Part shown: piece after piece, positions 1 to 5,023 of the stretch | How positions within the stretch are numbered: position 1 is the first letter of the stretch | Layout: the number at the start of each line of letters is the position of its first letter | Assembly (NCBI GenBank): GCA_028693695.1 | Contig: JAQUUV010000088.1 | Location: 1 to 8,070, forward strand | Source of the DNA: Syntrophomonas sp. | GTDB lineage: Bacteria; Bacillota; Syntrophomonadia; Syntrophomonadales; Syntrophomonadaceae | Reading direction: 5' to 3' | DNA: 8,070 nt | Translations under genes and position numbers: made by a program | The notes under the pieces: generated by a model | Databases searched by the model: none | Seen by the model: the letters and a program-made list of their open reading frames with translations, nothing else | Told to the model about the DNA's origin: nothing

Positions 1-812
1 CGGTGCGGCTGCGCCAGATTCTAATCAATCTCACTACTAACGCTATCAAGTTTACTGATCAGGGTCACGTAACCTTGCAGGTTTCACTGGAGGAAGAAAA
101 TGAATACGGCGGAAGTATCAGGTTTGCAGTTACTGATACCGGTACAGGTATTTCCTATGATGACCAAAATAAATTGTTTCAGCCTTTTGTCCAGGTCGAC
201 ACCTCCATAACCCGCAGGCATGGCGGATCCGGCCTGGGGCTAGTTATCTGCAAACGGTTTGTGGAAGCTATGGGCGGTACTATTGGTTTGGAAAGTACGC
301 TTGGTCAGGGATCAACTTTCTGGTTTGTATTACCTTTTACTCTATCTACCGGTAAATTGGATGAATGCACCGGCGAGAATCAGCTCGAACCTAAATCACC
401 CCCAGTATCCGTTGCCAATTCTGATGGTGTTCTAACGAAACCCAAGCTCCCAATTTTATTGGTTGAGGACGATCAGGTTGCCGGTATGGTAGCCCAGTTT
501 CAGTTAAAAAAACTGGGGTTCTCGGTGCAGTTGGTGACTAACGGCAGCGAAGCGGTAGATGCGGCACTCAATAATGATTATGCCCTGGTTTTTATGGATT
601 GCCATATGCCGGGTATGGATGGCTTTCAGGCTACCCAGGCCATCCGGGAAGGAGAGTTGTGCCTAGGGAGACATATTCCGATTATAGCCGTAACTGCCCG
701 CGCTATGGAGGGAGATAGGGAGATGTGTCTGGATGCAGGCATGGATGATTATATTAGCAAGCCGGTTGAATTGCAGAAGATGAAGAGGATATTAGACCAC
801 TGGATACTCTGA
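1..812 (+). CDS. Hybrid histidine kinase, C-terminal part (HATPase_c + receiver), 5' truncated by window edge
   Basis: The reading frame is open at the left edge (first full codon at position 3), so only the last 269 residues are seen and the sensor and HisKA parts lie upstream. Numbering from that codon, residues 1-112 are the ATP-binding domain: N-box ILINLTTNAIKFT (Asn13), G1 box DTGTGI (45-50), F-box region FQPF, G2 box GGSGLGL (74-80). An approximately 35-residue linker leads to a receiver domain at about 148-269, with acidic pocket Glu155-Asp156-Asp157, phospho-acceptor Asp199 (MDCHMPGMDG), Thr231 and Lys253 (SKPV). It would autophosphorylate on an upstream His and pass the phosphate to its own receiver. 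The G boxes are intact, so it looks active. No Hpt is fused at the end; a receiver-Hpt protein is encoded 107 bases downstream, which fits a split relay. Domain calls are secure; the signal is unknown. Confidence 0.93.
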   Translation, partial: VRLRQILINLTTNAIKFTDQGHVTLQVSLEEENEYGGSIRFAVTDTGTGISYDDQNKLFQPFVQVDTSITRRHGGSGLGLVICKRFVEAMGGTIGLESTLGQGSTFWFVLPFTLSTGKLDECTGENQLEPKSPPVSVANSDGVLTKPKLPILLVEDDQVAGMVAQFQLKKLGFSVQLVTNGSEAVDAALNNDYALVFMDCHMPGMDGFQATQAIREGELCLGRHIPIIAVTARAMEGDREMCLDAGMDDYISKPVELQKMKRILDHWIL

Positions 813-841
813 AAACTATTGCCAAAAAGTATATATTATGG

Positions 842-871
842 TACAGATTAAAATTGAAGTCGATTATAATT
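842..871 (+). promoter_or_regulatory. Candidate sigma-A promoter with consensus -10 TATAAT
   Basis: TATAAT at 866-871 is a perfect -10 hexamer placed about 48 bases upstream of the GTG start of the receiver-Hpt gene. The best -35 partner is poor: TACAGA at 842-847 with an 18-base spacer matches TTGACA at three of six positions. There is no extended -10 TG. A start site near 878 would leave a leader of roughly 40 bases. The -10 sits inside the inverted repeat 856-884, so a bound regulator would cover it. This would allow genes from 920 onward to be transcribed separately from the upstream kinase. The region is A+T-rich, so a chance match is possible. Confidence 0.28.
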
Positions 872-884
872 AGGAAGACTTCAT
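856..884. repeat. 7-bp inverted repeat TGAAGTC-N15-GACTTCA, possible operator
   Basis: TGAAGTC at 856-862 is the exact reverse complement of GACTTCA at 878-884, with a 15-base A+T-rich centre. It lies in the 107-base spacer between the hybrid kinase and the receiver-Hpt gene and encloses a TATAAT hexamer. No T-run follows, so it does not look like an intrinsic terminator. A 7-bp repeat with this spacing can occur by chance, so the operator reading is only a suggestion. Confidence 0.35.
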
Positions 885-905
885 CTGGGGGTAAAATACC
901 TTAAG

Positions 906-922
906 AAAGGATGTAAAATGTG
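906..922 (+). promoter_or_regulatory. Ribosome binding site and GTG start of the receiver-Hpt gene
   Basis: AAAGG at 906-910 lies 9 bases before GTG at 920-922. This is the only well-placed start in the frame that keeps the whole receiver; the next candidate, TTG at 965, has a purine run only 2 bases away. Two out-of-frame ATGs crowd the site: ATG-TAA at 911-916, and ATG at 918, which overlaps the GTG and ends at TAG 939-941 after seven codons. Confidence 0.6.
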
Positions 923-1675
923 TTTAAAGATACCGATGTAGTTAATGAATATGCACAAAAGGCTTTGCGGGTACTGGTAGTAGAGGATGATGAGGTAAAC
1001 CTGCTGGTAATCTCGCGGCTTCTAGAGAAAAAAGGGTATGTAGTAGAAACCGCTGTTAATGGGCAGAAGGCTCTGTCAATTCTAGGCAATGAAATATTTG
1101 ACATTGTATTGATGGACATTTCCATGCCCAAAATTGATGGACTGGCACTTACCAGGAAAATGAAAAGAAACAGCCATACCCAAAATATTCCGGTAGTAGC
1201 AATGACCACGTACGCTTCCGAAAAGGATCGCGAGAACTTACTAGCAGAGGGTTTGGATGGATATATTACCAAGCCTGTTGATCCTGTAGAATTGCATAAA
1301 ATAATTATGCAGCTAACGTCTGCGTATAGTGAAGTTATCGATCAGAACGGACTCATATTGCGTACTGGCGGTGACCGAGACTTTATGAGGGACATAGCCG
1401 AAGTGTTTTGTCATACTTCCGCCCAAGCTGTAGATGAGATTAAGAAAAGTTCTGACCTACAGGTAATAGCCGGCCTGGCCCATAAGCTGAAAGGATCCGC
1501 AGAGACCGTAGGGGCTCGGACAGTTGTGGATATGGCCTTAAGAATAAAACATGCTGCCGAACAAGGCGATATTGAAGACAGTCACGAAGCCTGTGCAAAT
1601 TTCGATAAGAGCCTTAGTTTATTTAAGCAAGGCCTGGCCAATCTGGGAATTATTCTACACGGTACCGAGAAATAA
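920..1675 (+). CDS. Receiver-Hpt phosphotransfer protein
   Basis: A 251-residue protein starting at GTG. Residues about 16-132 are a receiver domain: acidic pocket Glu22-Asp23-Asp24, phospho-acceptor Asp66 (LMDISMP), Thr96, and Lys118 (TKPVDP). Residues about 143-242 form an Hpt helical bundle with the motif AHKLKGSA, in which His188 is the expected phosphorylated histidine. There is no kinase, DNA-binding or enzymatic output domain, so it is a relay intermediate, taking phosphate on Asp66 or His188 and moving it to another receiver. In BarA/ArcB-type sensors this receiver-Hpt module is fused to the kinase; here it follows a kinase-receiver gene as a separate protein. It ends 13 bases before the next gene, so the two are very likely co-transcribed. 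Which receivers it serves cannot be read from sequence. It has no membrane segment. Confidence 0.93.
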   Translation: MFKDTDVVNEYAQKALRVLVVEDDEVNLLVISRLLEKKGYVVETAVNGQKALSILGNEIFDIVLMDISMPKIDGLALTRKMKRNSHTQNIPVVAMTTYASEKDRENLLAEGLDGYITKPVDPVELHKIIMQLTSAYSEVIDQNGLILRTGGDRDFMRDIAEVFCHTSAQAVDEIKKSSDLQVIAGLAHKLKGSAETVGARTVVDMALRIKHAAEQGDIEDSHEACANFDKSLSLFKQGLANLGIILHGTEK

Positions 1676-1691
1676 GGAGAGAAAAACTTTG
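1674..1691 (+). promoter_or_regulatory. Shine-Dalgarno AAGGAGA deciding a TTG start
   Basis: AAGGAGA at 1674-1680 overlaps the stop codon of the receiver-Hpt gene and stands 8 bases before TTG at 1689-1691. The frame is open further upstream to 1551, but that extension lies wholly over the Hpt coding sequence, resembles no domain and has no comparable ribosome site. The TTG start leaves a short lead-in to the PocR domain. Confidence 0.8.
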
Positions 1692-4499
1692 CGTTATCAT
1701 TTGAATGAGATATTAGATATACCAATGCTGCAAAAACTGATGGAAAATTTTTATAATTTCAGTGGGATGGCTACTTCAATTCTTGATGCGGATGGGAAAA
1801 TACTACTCGCTGTGGGTTGGCAGGATATTTGCACTAAATTTCACCGGGTTTGCCCGCAAACGGAGTGTCGGTGCAGGCAGAGCGACCAATATCTCAAAGA
1901 GCACTTGCATGAAAAGCCTTACATACTCTACAAATGCTTAAATGGCCTTATAGATTGTGCGGTTCCCATAACAGTGGATAACCAGCATTTAGGTACGTTC
2001 TTCACTGGACAGTTTTTGTCTGAGCCACCTGATGAGGAATTATTCTGCTGCCAGGCGCGTGAATTCGGGTTTGACGAATATGCCTATATAGATGCCCTCC
2101 GCCGTATTCCCATTATTACTGAAGATCGTGTAGAATCAATAATGGCATTTTGCGTGCAGTTAACCCGAATTTTATCTACTATGGGCCTACAGCGGTTACA
2201 CCAGTTGGAGGCTACAGATGAAATTATAAGGGAAAGCGAGGAACGCCTTAGGCTGGTTTTGGAAGGTAGTAACAATGGTTATTGGGACTGGAATTTTGAA
2301 ACAGGAGAATTATATTATAGTTCTAGCTGGCATAGGATGCTGGGATACTCTGAGGGAGATATTGAGCCAACTTACCTGGCATGGAAGAACCTGATTCATG
2401 CTGATGACAGACCTGCTGTATTAAAACGTATGAATGATCACATACAAAGAAATACCTCCCAATATGAAGCTGAATACCGATTTTTGACCAAATCCGGCGA
2501 GTGGAAATGGGTTCAGGGGATCGGAAAAGTGGTAGCCAGGGATATATACGACCACCCGAGCAGGATGACTGGTCTCACTGCCGATATAAACGAACGTAAA
2601 CTGGCGGAACAACAACTACAGGAGGAACGCAATTTCAACGCTGCCTTACTTGACACCGCCGGAGACTTGATCACTGTTTGTGACCAAAACGGTCTCATTA
2701 TAAGGTTTAACCAGGTATGTGAACAGATTACAGGGTATACCTTTGATGATGTCAAAGGCAGATACATCTGGGATATGGTTGTCCCGGAAGATATTAAACC
2801 TACTAAAGCTATATTTAACGTTACCGATGTAAATTGGAGTTCACCTGGTCTAAAGAAATATTTTGAAAACCACTGGCTGACCAAGGATGGGAAATATCGA
2901 CTTATAAGCTGGAACATTACCTCTCTTTTTGATAAAGAGGGTTCATCCAACTATTTCATTGGCACCGGAACTGATATTACCCGCCAACGGATCATTGAAG
3001 AGAGACTGCGTGAGAGCGAAGCGGAGCTGCGCAGCATTTTTGAAAATACCAATGGCATTATCTATGCTGTATCCAATGATGGAAAATTTACTTTTGTATC
3101 ACCCGGTTGGACAGAAACATTGGGGCATGATGTATATGAGATTATTGATAGACCCTTTGAGCAATTTATCCATCCAGATGATGTCCATATTTGCTGGGAT
3201 TTTGTTAACAAGGGCTTTAGCACCAACATGCCTCAGAAAAGTATTGAATACCGAATCAAACATAAGGACGGCAGCTGGCACTGGAATACATCCAGCGGTA
3301 CCACCGTTAAAGACAGGAGTGGTAATTCTTTATACTTTGTTGGTATTGCTGTAGACATAACCGAGCATAGACATGCCACAGAAGCTCGCAAGGAATATGC
3401 GCGTAGATTTCGTGAGACCTTGGAAAACGTCAAGCTGGTGGCCGCTATGCTGGATGATCAGAACCGAATAACCTTTTGTAACGACTTTTTACTCCAGTTG
3501 TTAGGCTGGAAGCGGGAAGAGGTCATTAACCAGGATTGGTTTGATACATTTGTTCCCCCGGATATTCGTAAGCGAGATCGGCGTATTATCAAAAAGAGCC
3601 TGGAACGGGGTATTTCTCCAAACTTTGGAGCAAGTGAACTGCTAACCAGGTCTGGTAAACGCAGGATAATTCTGTGGAACAATACCATACTACTTAACCC
3701 CGACGGCAGCAGCGCTGGATTTGCCGTTTTGGGTGAAGACATTACCCAGCGTCGGGCGGTGGAAAAAAGAAGCCAGGAGCTTATGCAAGAGTTAGAATCT
3801 ACCAACCGCGAGTTAAAAGATTTTGCCTATATAGTATCACATGATCTAAAAGCTCCGCTGCGGGGAATTAGATCTTTGGCCGAATGGATTTATGCTGATT
3901 ATCAAGATAAATTTGATGAAGCGGGGCAAGAACAGTTGACTATGCTGCTTAACCGAACTACTAGAATGCATAATCTGTTAGAAGGAATATTGCAGTATTC
4001 GCGGTTAAACAAAACTGAGGAATCGAAGGACCAAATAAACCTTAATGAAGTGATAAATGAAGTAATCGAAATACTGGTGCCACCCGATAACATTTCTATA
4101 CTGATCGAAAATGAGATGCCGTTATTAAGGCTAGAAAGAACCCGTATTTTTCAGTTGTTTGAGAACTTAATAAGTAATGCCATTAAATATATGGACAAAC
4201 CCAACGGTGAAATAAGAATATCATGTCAGAACCAGGATGATTATTGGCAATTTAGTGTAAAAGATAATGGATGTGGTATTGAGGAAAAGTATTTTGATAA
4301 AATATTCACGATTTTTCAAACGTTAAAATCACGGGATGAATTTGAAAGCACTGGTATAGGACTGACTATTGTTAAGAAGATTGTTGGAATGTATGGTGGA
4401 AAGGTCTGGGTTGAATCGAAGATCGGTTTAGGAAGCACCTTCCATTTCACCCTGCCTTCGCCTAAAAATGACATGTGGAGGATGACTAATGCGAACTAA
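1689..4499 (+). CDS. PocR-domain, four-PAS sensor histidine kinase (soluble)
   Basis: 936 residues from TTG. Residues about 10-170 match the PocR ligand-binding domain: an early Cys cluster (Cys48, 55, 60, 62), the segment YKCLNGLIDCAVPITV (81-96), GTFFTGQFL (102-110). PocR is a PAS-like fold proposed to sense small hydrocarbon derivatives. Four PAS/PAC units follow at about 183-305, 314-435, 441-562 and 572-690; the first and third look like PAS_3 (WDWN...LGY, IHPDD, KDGSWHW). A short coiled coil leads to HisKA with SHDLKAP (phospho-His718), the bacteriophytochrome-like form. The HATPase has N-box FENLISNAIKY (Asn830), DNGCGI (859-864), and TGIGL (888-892). All catalytic motifs are intact. 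No transmembrane segment is visible, so it should be cytoplasmic. It overlaps the next gene, a stand-alone receiver, by 11 bases, making that its likely partner. The ligand is not predictable; PocR assignment is by remembered pattern. Confidence 0.93.
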   Translation: MRYHLNEILDIPMLQKLMENFYNFSGMATSILDADGKILLAVGWQDICTKFHRVCPQTECRCRQSDQYLKEHLHEKPYILYKCLNGLIDCAVPITVDNQHLGTFFTGQFLSEPPDEELFCCQAREFGFDEYAYIDALRRIPIITEDRVESIMAFCVQLTRILSTMGLQRLHQLEATDEIIRESEERLRLVLEGSNNGYWDWNFETGELYYSSSWHRMLGYSEGDIEPTYLAWKNLIHADDRPAVLKRMNDHIQRNTSQYEAEYRFLTKSGEWKWVQGIGKVVARDIYDHPSRMTGLTADINERKLAEQQLQEERNFNAALLDTAGDLITVCDQNGLIIRFNQVCEQITGYTFDDVKGRYIWDMVVPEDIKPTKAIFNVTDVNWSSPGLKKYFENHWLTKDGKYRLISWNITSLFDKEGSSNYFIGTGTDITRQRIIEERLRESEAELRSIFENTNGIIYAVSNDGKFTFVSPGWTETLGHDVYEIIDRPFEQFIHPDDVHICWDFVNKGFSTNMPQKSIEYRIKHKDGSWHWNTSSGTTVKDRSGNSLYFVGIAVDITEHRHATEARKEYARRFRETLENVKLVAAMLDDQNRITFCNDFLLQLLGWKREEVINQDWFDTFVPPDIRKRDRRIIKKSLERGISPNFGASELLTRSGKRRIILWNNTILLNPDGSSAGFAVLGEDITQRRAVEKRSQELMQELESTNRELKDFAYIVSHDLKAPLRGIRSLAEWIYADYQDKFDEAGQEQLTMLLNRTTRMHNLLEGILQYSRLNKTEESKDQINLNEVINEVIEILVPPDNISILIENEMPLLRLERTRIFQLFENLISNAIKYMDKPNGEIRISCQNQDDYWQFSVKDNGCGIEEKYFDKIFTIFQTLKSRDEFESTGIGLTIVKKIVGMYGGKVWVESKIGLGSTFHFTLPSPKNDMWRMTNAN
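4477..4491 (+). promoter_or_regulatory. Shine-Dalgarno GGAGG within the kinase gene end
   Basis: GGAGG at 4477-4481 stands 7 bases before ATG 4489-4491 and is embedded in the last codons of the PocR kinase gene. The two coding regions overlap by 11 bases in different frames, which favours translational coupling of the kinase and its receiver. Confidence 0.75.
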
Positions 4500-4902
4500 A
4501 AAACCCATTTTATTGGTGGAAGATGACCGGATTGATGCAATGACCGTTCAACGGGCTTTGAAAGACATTAAGGTTTTAAATAAACTGATTATTCGCGAAA
4601 ATGGAGAAGAGGCACTGGAATTCTTAAGAGATGATTGTAATGTAAAGCCAGCAATTATCCTGCTTGATCTGAATATGCCCAGGATGAATGGCATTGAATT
4701 TTTAGAAGTAGCCAAAAAGGATGATGCTATTAAAAAAATCCCGGTTATTGTATTGACTACATCCCATGGGGAATGGGATAGAATCCAATCTTTCAACCTG
4801 GGTGCGGCAGGTTATATGGTAAAACCGGTCGATTACAAACAGTTTGTAGAGGTAATACGGGTTGTTGATCTGTACTGGACTTTGAGTGAACTGCCAGATT
4901 AG
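4489..4902 (+). CDS. Single-domain response regulator, Rcp1/CheY-like
   Basis: 137 residues consisting only of a receiver domain: acidic pocket Glu11-Asp12-Asp13 (LLVEDDRIDA), phospho-acceptor Asp60 (ILLDLNMPRMNG), Thr90 and Lys112 (MVKPVDY). The insert around FLRDD and the LDLNMPRMNGIEFL segment are typical of the Rcp1-like family that partners phytochrome-type kinases, which agrees with the SHDLKAP H-box of the kinase encoded just upstream. There is no output domain, so it acts by protein contact or as a phosphate carrier to another His protein (the Hpt at 920-1675 is one candidate; inference). The start is ATG with GGAGG 7 bases upstream, overlapping the kinase gene by 11 bases. All key residues are present. 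A 118-base spacer carrying a large palindrome follows. Confidence 0.94.
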   Translation: MRTKKPILLVEDDRIDAMTVQRALKDIKVLNKLIIRENGEEALEFLRDDCNVKPAIILLDLNMPRMNGIEFLEVAKKDDAIKKIPVIVLTTSHGEWDRIQSFNLGAAGYMVKPVDYKQFVEVIRVVDLYWTLSELPD

Positions 4903-4919
4903 GATAGCTGAAGAATTTT

Positions 4920-4998
4920 GGAAGCAAGGGGACGTTCTTTTTGCTTACTTTTTTTGGCAACATTGGGAAGGAAGCAAAAAGAACGTCCCCTTGCTTCC
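4920..4998. repeat. Perfect 27-bp inverted repeat, REP/MITE-like palindromic element
   Basis: The left arm at 4920-4946 (begins GGAAGCAAGGGGACG) and right arm at 4972-4998 (ends CGTCCCCTTGCTTCC) are exact reverse complements over 27 bases, with a 25-base centre. After one mismatch, three more pairs and some G-T pairs could extend the stem inward, leaving a loop near 4954-4964. Each arm also contains its own smaller repeat (AAGCAA ... TTGCTT), so either arm could fold alone. It fills most of the non-coding gap between the small receiver gene and the next kinase. No T-run follows the right arm, so it is not a standard terminator. The design resembles REP-type units or miniature elements mobilised in trans; family membership cannot be confirmed here. 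No clear target-site duplication is visible, and no other copy was noticed in the window. Confidence 0.85.
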
Positions 4999-5002
4999 TG
5001 TT

Positions 5003-5023
5003 GGAGGGAAACAACAGAATATG
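5003..5023 (+). promoter_or_regulatory. Shine-Dalgarno GGAGG with long spacing to ATG 5021
   Basis: GGAGG at 5003-5007 is 13 bases before ATG 5021-5023, longer than the usual 5-9, so initiation may be modest. The site lies only 4 bases after the right arm of the 27-bp palindrome, whose folding could affect access. The frame is open back to ATG 4886, but that extension would translate the end of the receiver gene and the palindrome, and is not a believable N-terminus. Confidence 0.6.

Noticed and set aside
856..884. Terminator of the hybrid kinase gene
   Set aside because: The 7-bp stem with a 15-base loop is weak and no T-run follows.
901..1272. Minus-strand open frame opposite the receiver-Hpt gene
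   Set aside because: Antisense shadow of a well-conserved receiver domain.
1551..1688. N-terminal extension of the PocR kinase frame back to ATG 1551
   Set aside because: It overlaps the conserved Hpt-coding region in another frame, encodes no recognisable domain, and lacks the well-placed AAGGAGA that serves TTG 1689.
2513..2950. Minus-strand open frame of 145 codons inside the PocR kinase gene
   Set aside because: A shadow of the PAS-coding sequence; low-complexity Ser/Leu composition and no domain similarity.
2929..3354. Plus-strand open frame of 141 codons in another frame of the PocR kinase
   Set aside because: Lies wholly within clear PAS coding sequence; its composition is that of a frame-shifted translation.
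4953..4970. Possible -24/-12 sigma-54 promoter (TTGGCA in the palindrome centre)
   Set aside because: The TGGCA half is not followed by TTGC at the required spacing.
4920..4998. Intrinsic terminator after the small receiver gene
   Set aside because: The stem is strong but no T-run follows either the right arm (plus strand) or, read on the minus strand, a clear long run after the left arm; the T-run at 4949-4955 lies in the loop.
4886..5020. N-terminal extension of the receiver-headed kinase back to ATG 4886
   Set aside because: It would translate the end of the small receiver gene out of frame and then the palindrome. The receiver domain begins normally at ATG 5021.
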